This document shows, piece by piece, positions 8,822 to 16,448 of a DNA stretch of 38,514 nucleotides. Position numbers and translations under genes: made by a program. Each line of letters begins with the position of its first letter. The first letter of the stretch is position 1. The notes under the pieces were generated by a model. That model made no database searches, had not been told where the DNA came from, and saw only the letters and a list, made by a program, of their open reading frames with translations. This DNA comes from Spartinivicinus poritis (lineage in GTDB: Bacteria; Pseudomonadota; Gammaproteobacteria; Pseudomonadales; Zooshikellaceae): assembly GCF_028858535.1 (NCBI RefSeq), contig NZ_JAPMOU010000047.1:1-38514 (forward strand), given 5' to 3'.

Positions 8822-9607
8822 TCAATTAGAAGGTTTATTTGATGTTGGGCGGTATGTTCCCATGATAACGTTGTCTAATATCTGCTCATACATTCCATTC
8901 TTTTTTAATTCCTTTAGGCCAGTATTAAACGCTGATATTAAGTCAGTTCCCCGATTGATTTTGCGAGAGATAAGAAGGTGAAAGCTGGTTTCTCTGGCAG
9001 GTAAAGGATGATTAGTGATTAGGTTTTTTATACCTACTGGAAAACGTACATTTAATATTTCATAACCAATTTCTGTATCAATCACAAATAAATCAATTTT
9101 TCTAAGCAGTAGCTTTTTAAAATTAGCTATATCTGTTGGTTGGCGTATAACGGATATAATTCCTGCTTCTTCTGCTTTCTTGAAATCTTCGCCATAATAG
9201 TAACCCTTGGTTGCGCCAACGGTTTTACCTTGTAAATCGTTCCAGTCTTTCCAATCAAAAACAGTGTCAACTCGATGAAAAAACACTGTTCGTAAAGTGA
9301 TAACTGGGTTGCTATACAAAAAGAGCTTTTCTCGTTCTTCATTCCAAGTCCAAATGAGTGAGCCATCCCACTGACCTGTTTGTGCGAGCTTAAGGGATTT
9401 ATCCCAAAGGAAAAAGCCATATTGCACTTCGATACCTTGGAGTTTGAATGCTTGAGTCACAATATCAGAGGCTGCACCATAGTGTTTATAGTGTTCTGAC
9501 ATAAATGGTGGCCACTCACCATTAGAAAGGCGTACAGTTTCATTAGCATTTGCTGCTGGATGTAACACCCAAAAGGCACTAAAAACAACGATTGCTAATA
9601 GCTTCAC
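8822..9607 (-). CDS. Periplasmic solute-binding protein (SBP_bac_3-like), copy 2
   Basis: Paralogue of the neighbouring gene, 261 residues. The signal peptide is about residues 1-21 (KLLAIVVFSAFWVLHPAANA). The mature part has VRLSNGEWPPFMSEHYKHYG, then WDGSLIWTWNEEREKLFLYS and TVGATKGYYYGEDFKKAEEA. The start is GTG at 9607, with GAGAG just upstream. Both proteins of the pair keep the same ligand-pocket blocks but differ elsewhere, as expected for an old tandem duplication. 115 bases separate the two genes, enough for a separate promoter. Distant relatives include periplasmic-binding-protein sensors, but no kinase or cyclase domain is attached here. Confidence 0.82.
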   Translation of the reverse strand: MKLLAIVVFSAFWVLHPAANANETVRLSNGEWPPFMSEHYKHYGAASDIVTQAFKLQGIEVQYGFFLWDKSLKLAQTGQWDGSLIWTWNEEREKLFLYSNPVITLRTVFFHRVDTVFDWKDWNDLQGKTVGATKGYYYGEDFKKAEEAGIISVIRQPTDIANFKKLLLRKIDLFVIDTEIGYEILNVRFPVGIKNLITNHPLPARETSFHLLISRKINRGTDLISAFNTGLKELKKNGMYEQILDNVIMGTYRPTSNKPSN

Positions 9608-9820
9608 ATTGCACTCTCAAACTCTCTGGTGCGTTTGCACTTAGTATAGATATAGCCTCATCCCAAATCCTAGCGTTATCTCCATTGCGTAGTTAAAACA
9701 GTTTCAGACTAATAATAGGGTCTGAAAACGTCATGCATAAATATTTGCTTAACATTCGATATTTGTTGTCATACAATCTGCAGTATTCTAAAAACAGTCG
9801 ACATATATAAGGAGTATGCA

Positions 9821-9962
9821 ATGAACCAATTTAGTCAATATTTAGCTTTATTCAGTGCCAAGAATTTTAGATAGGTAGATCCAATATAATCATTGGCTAA
9901 GGACCACTAGGTGTTATTGCTTTTCAACAGGCTGCCAGCATGCCTTCAAAGCAACACCTGGA
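9821..9962 (+). pseudogene. Possible short leader peptide or gene remnant
   Basis: An ATG at 9821 follows AAGGAG at ideal spacing and encodes MNQFSQYLALFSAKNFR before a stop. In another frame, the sequence continues protein-like: IGRSNIII, then a stop, then GPLGVIAFQQAASMPSKQHL. This could be a decayed gene whose start survived, or a true leader peptide with structured RNA after it. I recognise no family. Confidence is low because no homology is visible. Confidence 0.3.
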
Positions 9963-10040
9963 TTGTGTGTTTACCAGAAGGCCAGAGACAGCAAACAATT
10001 TCTTATTAGAGGGCCCTTAAGCTGATGCGATCCTTTTAGC

Positions 10041-10065
10041 CTTGTGTTGCAAGTTTCAACACAAG
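10041..10065 (+). promoter_or_regulatory. Hairpin abutting the BCCT ribosome binding site
   Basis: CTTGTGTTG at 10041-10049 pairs perfectly with CAACACAAG at 10057-10065 around a 7-base loop. AAGGAG, the ribosome site of the transporter, begins at the very next base. Such a placement can modulate initiation. Confidence 0.5.
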
Positions 10066-10077
10066 AAGGAGAGACTT

Positions 10078-11661
10078 ATGATAACAACAAAAAAATTAGA
10101 TTTATTATTACTTGCCACTAGCCTGATGACTGTCAGTACCATTGTAGCTATCCTCACTTTGTTTCCTGAGACTGGTAAATCGGGAGCAAATTATATTTTT
10201 AATTTATTAACGATGATTTTTGGTGCACCAATACTGCTTATTGTTTTTTTTGCTGTAGTGTTTCTTGTCATACTTGGATTTAGTAAATATGGAAATATAC
10301 GTTTAGGTAGTTCTAAACCTGAATACTCCACCTTTAGCTGGGTGGCAATGATGATTTGTGCAGGCTTAGGCTCTGCGACTGTTTACTGGGCGTTTGCTGA
10401 GTGGGCTTATTATTTCACATCACCACCATTAGGAATCGAAAAAGGCACAACTGAAGCCTATGAAATTAGTACGGCTTATAACCTATTCCACTGGGGGGTT
10501 AGTGCCTGGTCTACTTATTGTATTGCAGCATTACCTGTTGCCTATCACTTTCATGTACGCAAAAATCCTGGTTTGAGCTTGTCGGCAGTTTGTTCTGCGG
10601 TGAGGGGGAACAAAGAGATAACCCCTATGTGGCGAAGGCTTTACCGATTAATTGATACAATTTTTATTTTCACCTGTTTTGGTGGGTTGTCTATAACGCT
10701 GGGGGTTTCTGTACCTATGGTGGCAGAAATACTATCTTCTATTATCGGTATTAAACCCAGTTTTGGGATGAACTTAGGTATTATTCTGTTTATATCAGCG
10801 ATCTTTTCTTTAAGTTCATACGTTGGTATTGCTAAGGGAATGGCACGAATTAGCAGTGTGAACACATACCTTGCTCTTGGATTTTGCCTAGCGGTTTTTA
10901 TTATTGGACCCACGCTATACATAACCAAGTCTACCGTAAATGGCTTGGGTACTATGTTTCAAAACTTTATTAAAATGAGCCTATGGACTGATCCAGTTGA
11001 AAGCAGTGGTTTCCCGGAAGGCTGGACAATTTTTTACTGGCTCTATTGGATTACCTATACGCCATTCGTTGCCTTGTTTATTACTAAGGTTTCAAAAGGG
11101 CGTACTATACGTGCAGTCATTACTAATATGTTAGTGAGTGGTAGTGCAGGCTGTTTCTTTTTCTTTGGAGTTATTGGTAACTTTTCACAACATGCCAATA
11201 TCAATGGGTTAGTTGATGTGGCAGGGATGGTTGCTGCTGGTCAAGGCAATCCTGCTATTGTGCAGTTACTAAACACCTTGCCTATGAGTGCAATATTCAT
11301 AGTACTATTTGCTGCAATTTCTATATTGTTTTTAGCAACTACCTTAGATTCTGCGGCATTTACTATGGCTTCTACCGTTACCCGAGGTCTGAAAGAGGGG
11401 GAAGATCCATCACCTATCAATAGATTGTTTTGGTGTATCATGTTGGCTGCTGTGCCATTGGCAATGTTGTTTATTGAAGCCCCTTTAAATACTATTAAAA
11501 CCTGTGCCATCGTAACTTCTATTCCTTTAAGCTTTATTCTTGGCTATATGGTTTATGGTTTTATTAAGTGGCTGAAAACTGATTATGGACATAAAACAGT
11601 TGAGGCAATACTACAAGAGTCCGCTGCTAAATCAAACGAAACTATTTCTGAGCCTGCCTGA
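10078..11661 (+). CDS. BCCT family transporter (betaine/carnitine/choline type)
   Basis: A 12-helix inner-membrane carrier of the betaine-choline-carnitine transporter family, importing a trimethylammonium compound by sodium or proton symport or by exchange. 527 residues from the ATG at 10078, which has AAGGAGAG five bases upstream; an in-frame TTG at 10042 is less likely. Family blocks are visible: EYSTFSWVAMMICAGLGSAT, YWAFAEWAYYFTSPPLG, AYNLFHWGVSAWSTYC and GWTIFYWLYWITYTPF with the aromatic TM8 box, then SKGRTIRAV. The overall pattern is nearer CaiT than BetT, with no long C-terminal osmosensory tail. The adjacent GntR/FCD regulator converges with it and may control it. Confidence 0.92.
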   Translation: MITTKKLDLLLLATSLMTVSTIVAILTLFPETGKSGANYIFNLLTMIFGAPILLIVFFAVVFLVILGFSKYGNIRLGSSKPEYSTFSWVAMMICAGLGSATVYWAFAEWAYYFTSPPLGIEKGTTEAYEISTAYNLFHWGVSAWSTYCIAALPVAYHFHVRKNPGLSLSAVCSAVRGNKEITPMWRRLYRLIDTIFIFTCFGGLSITLGVSVPMVAEILSSIIGIKPSFGMNLGIILFISAIFSLSSYVGIAKGMARISSVNTYLALGFCLAVFIIGPTLYITKSTVNGLGTMFQNFIKMSLWTDPVESSGFPEGWTIFYWLYWITYTPFVALFITKVSKGRTIRAVITNMLVSGSAGCFFFFGVIGNFSQHANINGLVDVAGMVAAGQGNPAIVQLLNTLPMSAIFIVLFAAISILFLATTLDSAAFTMASTVTRGLKEGEDPSPINRLFWCIMLAAVPLAMLFIEAPLNTIKTCAIVTSIPLSFILGYMVYGFIKWLKTDYGHKTVEAILQESAAKSNETISEPA

Positions 11662-11682
11662 CGGGCTCCTTGTACTGTGTTG

Positions 11683-11721
11683 GCTTGCTAGGAAAGGCAA
11701 CCCGCCTTTCACTTAGCAAGC
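11683..11721. terminator. Terminator hairpin between BCCT and gntR genes
   Basis: GCTTGCTA/TAGCAAGC arms (11683-11690 and 11714-11721) enclose GAAAGGC/GCCTTTC. It lies between two converging genes and can serve both strands. Confidence 0.65.
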
Positions 11722-11734
11722 TCTGGTTAATTTA

Positions 11735-12388
11735 CTAGCTATTTTGCTGTAGTTTTTTGCCCAGTTCTGTAAAAGTGGTGACATTCTCTTTGGCTAGTTT
11801 GCCTGCTAACTGAGAATTTCCTTCGCAAATTGCTTTAATTAACTTAATGTGAGTATTTGCACTTTCCTGTGCATCGAAATCCAGGTGGGTCATTTTGATA
11901 AATATTAACAGTTGATTCAAAACACTGCTGTACATCCGCGCCAGTCGTTGACTACCACTTAACGATACAATTAGCTGATGTAGCTTTAGATCATATCTGC
12001 AAATTTCTTCAAGGTTGTCCGGCTGCGTTTTGCACAAATGAGTGTATTTTTCAAAAAAGCTTTTAAGTTCGCTGCTTTTTTCTTCTGTTATTTGTTCTGC
12101 CAGCATTTCAGCAGCCTTACTTTCCAAAGCAACTCTTAAGTGATATATCTCCCAAAGGTCATGCTCAGTAAAAGACACAACTCGCCAGCCAGCGTATGGC
12201 TTTTGAATTACTAAACCTTCGTTCGCCAGGGTGTTAAGGGCCATCCTGATTGTTGTTCGAGATAAGTCTAAATCTTTCGCAAGATTACTCTCCACCAGTT
12301 TTTCGCCGGTAGGATAAGCACCAGAAAGAATTTTTTCTCTTAAATACTCAACTGCTTGCTCTTCAAGGCTTTGTTTTGAAAACATCAT
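11735..12388 (-). CDS. GntR family regulator with FCD domain
   Basis: A FadR-subfamily transcription factor, 217 residues. The N-terminal winged helix spans about residues 5-75 (EYLREKILSGAYPTGEKLVE, then NLAKDLDLSRTTIRMALNTL as the recognition helix and LVIQKPYAGWRVV as the wing). The C-terminal FCD domain runs from about 80 to 210 (DLWEIYHLRVALESKAAEML, then YDLKLHQLIVSLSGSQRL), with the Asp and His of the D-x-x-LH motif usual for metal-assisted ligand binding. Regulators of this type sense small carboxylates or related metabolites. It converges with the BCCT transporter and follows the HD-oxygenase-like gene on the same strand, so it is the natural candidate to control both; this is inference. 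Confidence 0.88.
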   Translation of the reverse strand: MMFSKQSLEEQAVEYLREKILSGAYPTGEKLVESNLAKDLDLSRTTIRMALNTLANEGLVIQKPYAGWRVVSFTEHDLWEIYHLRVALESKAAEMLAEQITEEKSSELKSFFEKYTHLCKTQPDNLEEICRYDLKLHQLIVSLSGSQRLARMYSSVLNQLLIFIKMTHLDFDAQESANTHIKLIKAICEGNSQLAGKLAKENVTTFTELGKKLQQNS

Positions 12389-12756
12389 TCAATAACCTGG
12401 TCTATATGAAAGCTGAGGCCATCTTAAAAATATTTTATACAATACTTGTGATTGTCAGTACTTACCGGGATTACTAGGGTAACTGTCAATTTTCTTGAGT
12501 AGAATTGTATAGGCTATAGCCCAATGCTTCTATCGAAATATAGTGTGTAGGCCAGAAGGTATTGAGTAGGGAACAGATGCTTTAAGGAGAAAACTAATAT
12601 TATATCAGCCAGACTCTAGTAAATGAGGAGTTAACCCGGATATTTTGCTAGATATATCCAATGCTAAAGGCCTTGATTTCACTGGGCTACATGGATTTTC
12701 TCTGTGGAATGATGAAATATTCGGGTTAGAGCCCTGTTAAGCACCTGAGCTATTAA
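12389..12756. other. Intergenic stretch with inverted repeat and protein-like relic
   Basis: 368 bases between the HD gene and gntR. TAACCCGGATATTT (12632-12645) and AAATATTCGGGTTA (12715-12728) are inverted copies with one mismatch and a 69-base spacer. An open stretch on the plus strand in the same place reads VNPDILLDISNAKGLDFTGL and ends EIFGLEPC before a stop; it has no start and could be a gene relic. No ribosome site is seen. Confidence 0.4.
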
Positions 12757-13335
12757 TTAACCATAACGAGCAGTATATTCATGATCAGCTTGTTGGGGGG
12801 AGCTGAAGAAGCGGTGAATCATTGGCTCAAAGAAAGATAGAGGTTTCCAGTTGTAGTTAGGATCAAAGCAATTTTGGTCATACTCCTCACAGAAATGAAC
12901 ACAGTCTTCGAACCATGGTGAGTCTCTAAAAGCATCACGAGCATTAGGGTTTCCACCGCAGTGGTGAGCATAATAGTGAAGTTGGAAAACACCGTGATGC
13001 TTAACTATCCAATAGGTTTTGTCAGACACAAACGGGCGGAGAATAGCGGCTGCCATTTCGCTATGAGACCAAGGCGCTAAATCATCACCTATATCATGAA
13101 CCAGTGCCGCCATAATCATCTCTTCAGTTTCTCCATTATTAAGCGCTCGTGTTGCAGACTGTAAGGAGTGTTCAAGGCGATTAATCGGATAGCCACCTAA
13201 AGTGAATTCCAGTCGCTTTAATGCTTCTATTATACGGTCAGGCAAGCCTGCTCGAAACTTCTCTTCTAAGCTATCCAGGTATTCAAACTCTTCACGGGTG
13301 CCATCGCTCAAGCGTGTAAAGCTAACGGTTTTCAT
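12757..13335 (-). CDS. HD-domain protein, candidate diiron oxygenase (PhnZ/TmpB-like)
   Basis: An HD-fold metalloprotein of 192 residues. Likely metal ligands are His56 (RLEHSLQS), His80-Asp81 (ALVHDIGDD), His91 (PWSHSE), His113/114 (VKHHG) and Asp153 (EEYDQNCFD). Six ligands with this order are typical of mixed-valent diiron oxygenases such as PhnZ, TmpB and myo-inositol oxygenase rather than plain phosphohydrolases; LEHSLQ is shared with PhnZ, and the 24-residue spacing from the first His to HD is the same. TmpB with TmpA converts a trimethylammonium phosphonate to glycine betaine. The neighbouring BCCT transporter and GntR/FCD regulator fit that chemistry, but no TmpA-like partner is in the window. 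The start has AGGAG upstream. The alternative is an HD phosphohydrolase. Confidence 0.75.
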   Translation of the reverse strand: MKTVSFTRLSDGTREEFEYLDSLEEKFRAGLPDRIIEALKRLEFTLGGYPINRLEHSLQSATRALNNGETEEMIMAALVHDIGDDLAPWSHSEMAAAILRPFVSDKTYWIVKHHGVFQLHYYAHHCGGNPNARDAFRDSPWFEDCVHFCEEYDQNCFDPNYNWKPLSFFEPMIHRFFSSPQQADHEYTARYG

Positions 13336-13685
13336 GGTGACTCCTTCTTTTTGTTCTATTGTCTGTTTTCTTTTCTTAGCTCTCTTGCTGCGCTTTGGTA
13401 TTTGTTCTTTTTTCTTCAGTTCTTTACTTCTTTTTTCATTTGTTTGTTGTTGTATTGCTAAGAAAGCACTGATGCAGCCTAACAGTCATCATACCTGTAC
13501 ATGAATTTTTGTCAAACAGTATTCTGTCGACAATTTGGTGTAAGTACCTGCTTTGGGAACGTAGTATTGCAAGGTGCTGTATGACTCTGCACCGTGTCGA
13601 AATAAATTCGTAAACAATATGAAGGAATAGAGCGAGTGGTGAATTAACTTGAGGTAGGTAGAGGATGGAATTTTTCTATTAGTTT
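13336..13685. other. Intergenic stretch, no gene seen
   Basis: 350 bases upstream of the HD gene. The first 130 are strongly T-rich on the plus strand (A-rich in the transcript of the HD gene), and a plus-strand open frame across them is compositional. The remainder shows no gene or clear repeat. Confidence 0.5.
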
Positions 13686-14297
13686 TTATTTCTTAAGCGC
13701 TTTCACCTTGATAAACAGGTTTAGGCAGACAGGGGCTATCTGTTGCCTTTGGATTAATGGTATTAACCCCATGAACATCAATAAGGCGAGTGGTGGCTCT
13801 GAAATAGAGGTTGCCTCTGTTGCACTAAATTGAATTTCTCTGATCTGAAAACGATTAGGAAGTTGAGTTTCTATAGGAAACAACCGAACTCGATTAAATG
13901 GTCCTACTGTATTTGAGTAAGCAATATCATGAGTGTCTACAGCAGTGGGGGATAACAGGTCTTCTTCTAAAGCAACCAGACTAGTGTCGTTATAAAACGC
14001 TAAATTAAATGTAATGATACTATCGTCGTTGACTGCATAGTCATTATAGAGGCGGATTGAGTCGCTTAGATAGTAATTTGAAAAATTAAATTCAATATAA
14101 GCACCTGCTTTATAAGGGTTAACATATACCTGGCTGCTGGTATTACCATCAATAAAACCATTAGCTGAGCCTACGGCAAAAGTCATTCCTGATGCAGTAG
14201 CAGAGTCTGGCGTAATAAGAGCGGCTTGTGCTGTATAAAATGGTATTAAAAACAAACAAGAAAAAACGGCTGTTAGTAAGCGCTTTAATTTGATCAT
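13686..14297 (-). CDS. Secreted protein with PEP-CTERM-like tail, 203 aa
   Basis: A signal peptide (residues 1-25, RLLTAVFSCLFLIPFYTAQA) is followed by a beta-rich domain of about 130 residues, with alternating strands such as AGAYIEFNFSNYYLSDSIRL and FNRVRLFPIETQLPNRFQIR, suggestive of a jelly-roll. Near the C-terminus, SEPPLALLMFMGLIPLIQRQ (167-185) has the shape of a PEP-CTERM sorting signal: proline motif, hydrophobic helix, basic end. Unusually, 17 more residues follow the basic end, and the core motif is SEPP rather than PEP. That may mean loss of the original stop or a false likeness. AAGGA precedes the start. No exosortase is in the window. Function unknown, probably cell surface. Confidence 0.7.
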   Translation of the reverse strand: MIKLKRLLTAVFSCLFLIPFYTAQAALITPDSATASGMTFAVGSANGFIDGNTSSQVYVNPYKAGAYIEFNFSNYYLSDSIRLYNDYAVNDDSIITFNLAFYNDTSLVALEEDLLSPTAVDTHDIAYSNTVGPFNRVRLFPIETQLPNRFQIREIQFSATEATSISEPPLALLMFMGLIPLIQRQQIAPVCLNLFIKVKALKK

Positions 14298-14420
14298 GGG
14301 TTTATTCCTTAGCTGCTGCCAAGTTAGGCGGGTGATTGTATAAACCTATAAATTGGGGGAAAGGTAACTGAACCAAAACCAAATAGTAAATAATACCTTT
14401 GTCTAGCAGTGCTAATTATC

Positions 14421-14452
14421 GACTATTTCTTATATTAGGTGTAAAAATAGTC
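14421..14452. promoter_or_regulatory. Inverted repeat upstream of the MFS gene
   Basis: GACTATTT (14421-14428) and AAATAGTC (14445-14452) are perfect inverted arms 16 bases apart, located between the divergent PEP-CTERM-like and MFS genes. This is a possible operator. The spacer and right arm include TTAGGTGTAAAAATA, which recurs exactly at 16403-16417 before the FMN reductase gene. Confidence 0.35.
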
Positions 14453-14571
14453 AATTAGTTGAAAGGCATCTCTAAAAAAGTTTGGTTGATACAGTACTGT
14501 TATTAGCTGTCAATAAACGGGTATTATTCGCTGAATTTATAATTTATTAGATAAAGCGTAGTAGGTTAGTC

Positions 14572-15807
14572 ATGAAGCAATACACCAAGAAAAATATAAC
14601 AACGATATATTGTGCTCACCAACTTTTACATTGGGCTGCCTTTGGGCTTATTTTACCTGTCATTGTATTGCTTTTTCAAACCAGGGAATTAGGCTTAAGT
14701 GAGATAGGCATAATTATGGCTGTTTGGATTGGTAGTACAGCAATTTTTGAGTTGCCGCTAGGTGGGGTTGCAGATCAATATGGTAGAAAGCTGGTATATC
14801 AACTTTCATTAGTCATTAATAGTATTGGTATTGGTGTTGTATTGATCGCGAATGGTTTTCCACTAATTTTATTGGGTGTTGCTTTATTAGGGTTAGCCAG
14901 GGCAATGTATTCTGGCACGTTAGATGCCTGGTTTTATGATGCTTTTACTAAAGCAGAAGGTGATATGGATTTTCACCAGTCTACCTCTTATGTGGTGTTT
15001 GCTGTCACTGCTGGTTTAGCGATTGGCTCTTTGTCGGGGGGTGTTTTGCCTGAATGGGAATGGTTACAAAGCACATTAAATTTTCAGAGTGAGTATGATG
15101 TTATTTTATTGGTCAATATTATTTTTAATGGCTTGCTACTTGTATTTACATTTCTATTTATTGAAGAAACAGTGAAAGAGGTTCAAGCAGTAAAAGAAAC
15201 AGTTGCAAACCGCTCATTAGGTGCACTTAAATTTTGTTTGAGTCATGATGTAATAAAGTGGCTTTCATTTGCCACTATTTTTTACGGTATTACCTTGTCA
15301 ACGATAGAAGCGTTTTGGCAGCCTCAGTTAAAAAGTGTTTTAAGTGTCGATCAAGATAGTATTTGGATATTTGGGGTTGTATCCAGTGGTTACTTCATTG
15401 TTGCTGGAGTATCTGCATTAGTAGCGCCATTATTGTTGAAAATCCTAAAACAGTCTCATCGGTTTCTCTTGTTTGGTAGCCGTTTTTTGGCTGCACTAGT
15501 GTTATTAATGTTAGCTTTTGCAAGTAGCTTAACCAGTTTTGCTAGCTTTTATTTATTATTCTTTTTCTTATTTACCCTGGGGGTTAGTTCAGCAAGGGTC
15601 ATTATTAGTACCAATACTGATAATAATCATCGCTCAGCGGCACTTTCAGTCTATTCTTTATTATTAACTGGGGGAAGTGTTCTATCCTCAACAGTTTTTG
15701 GTTTTATTGCAGAACAATATAGTATCACCCTGGTTTGGATTGTTTGTGCAGTGCTTTTAATTATGAGCTCATTTTGGTTTATAAGGATGAAACCTTCTCC
15801 AGAATGA
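14572..15807 (+). CDS. MFS transporter, 411 aa
   Basis: A major facilitator superfamily permease with about 12 predicted membrane segments. The loop after helix 2 reads GGVADQYGRKLVY, the MFS motif A (G-x-x-x-D-x-x-G-R-K). Helices 4-5 are interrupted by a short insert (EWEWLQSTLNFQSEYDV). The second half begins near residue 215 after a charged loop (KEVQAVKETVANRS). Length is that of a drug or metabolite exporter of the YdhP/TetA-like classes, but no substrate can be named. It stands alone, with no clear ribosome site, and converges with the GFA gene. Confidence in the family is high and in the substrate none. Confidence 0.88.
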   Translation: MKQYTKKNITTIYCAHQLLHWAAFGLILPVIVLLFQTRELGLSEIGIIMAVWIGSTAIFELPLGGVADQYGRKLVYQLSLVINSIGIGVVLIANGFPLILLGVALLGLARAMYSGTLDAWFYDAFTKAEGDMDFHQSTSYVVFAVTAGLAIGSLSGGVLPEWEWLQSTLNFQSEYDVILLVNIIFNGLLLVFTFLFIEETVKEVQAVKETVANRSLGALKFCLSHDVIKWLSFATIFYGITLSTIEAFWQPQLKSVLSVDQDSIWIFGVVSSGYFIVAGVSALVAPLLLKILKQSHRFLLFGSRFLAALVLLMLAFASSLTSFASFYLLFFFLFTLGVSSARVIISTNTDNNHRSAALSVYSLLLTGGSVLSSTVFGFIAEQYSITLVWIVCAVLLIMSSFWFIRMKPSPE

Positions 15808-15857
15808 GCGGAAAACTAAGGCCCTGAAAGGCGCTGCCTGACGGGCTGTTAGCAAAT

Positions 15858-16229
15858 TTAATTTTTTTCTACCAGAGACTGACCAGCCCCATTAGCAGTG
15901 GCTATGTCTTTTAAATCAAATGGATTAACTCCTTCCAGGCATGCCACATTAACGCCATACAGAGCAGGATTGCTGCGGCGCTGGTGATGAGTGTAAATAC
16001 CACAGGTTTTGCAGAAATAATGTTTGGCTGTATTAGTATTCCATTGATAAAGGCTTAGGTTATCTGCTCCTTTGGTAACGGTTAACTTGTCAAGTGGCAC
16101 GCTGGCTACGATAGCGCCTTTGCGACGGCATAGTGAACAGTTACACCGTCTAAGTTCTTCAAGCCCATTTTCTAATTCAACCTGAAATATGACTTTGCCG
16201 CAGTGACAGGAACCTGTTTTTATTTCCAT
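15858..16229 (-). CDS. GFA family protein (glutathione-dependent formaldehyde-activating-like)
   Basis: A small zinc protein of the GFA/CENP-V fold, 123 residues. The zinc-binding cysteines are visible: SCHCGKV (8-12), RCNCSLCRRKG (about 28-38) and YFCKTCGIYTHH (about 71-82). Family members include the formaldehyde-glutathione condensing enzyme, but most, including this one, have no proven activity. The start has GGAG eight bases upstream. It diverges from the FMN reductase gene across 219 bases. Confidence 0.88.
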   Translation of the reverse strand: MEIKTGSCHCGKVIFQVELENGLEELRRCNCSLCRRKGAIVASVPLDKLTVTKGADNLSLYQWNTNTAKHYFCKTCGIYTHHQRRSNPALYGVNVACLEGVNPFDLKDIATANGAGQSLVEKN

Positions 16230-16448
16230 TATTACTCCATTAATTTTTATGTACTATTATTAATAGCATACAATAACTAGTAACCAATTAGAATTTCTAC
16301 ATGTTGATAAGGAAGTAGTCATGTAGGTTGACCTTTCTACTATTAGTGGATACTTTTATAAAAAATCAGTAAAGCTAATAGTATACCCACCATGAATTAT
16401 TTTTAGGTGTAAAAATAAAGAGTATAGTTAAAGTTAAGGGGAAATATA

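Larger units (their letters stand above)
9608..10077 (+). promoter_or_regulatory. Structured leader upstream of the BCCT gene
   Basis: A 470-base stretch before the transporter. It contains a strong ribosome site (AAGGAG) with a 17-codon reading frame at 9821-9874, a hairpin at 9909-9959 (AGGTGTT/AACACCT outer arms, GCTTT/AAAGC middle, AGGC/GCCT inner), and a 9-bp perfect hairpin at 10041-10065 that abuts the ribosome site of the transporter gene. It could be a regulated leader or the relic of a lost gene; I recognise no named riboswitch. Confidence 0.45.

Noticed and set aside
13202-13504. 100-residue plus-strand open frame
   Set aside because: It overlaps the 5' end of the HD gene antisense and runs through T-rich DNA, giving a Phe/Leu/Ser-rich product; it has no ribosome site.
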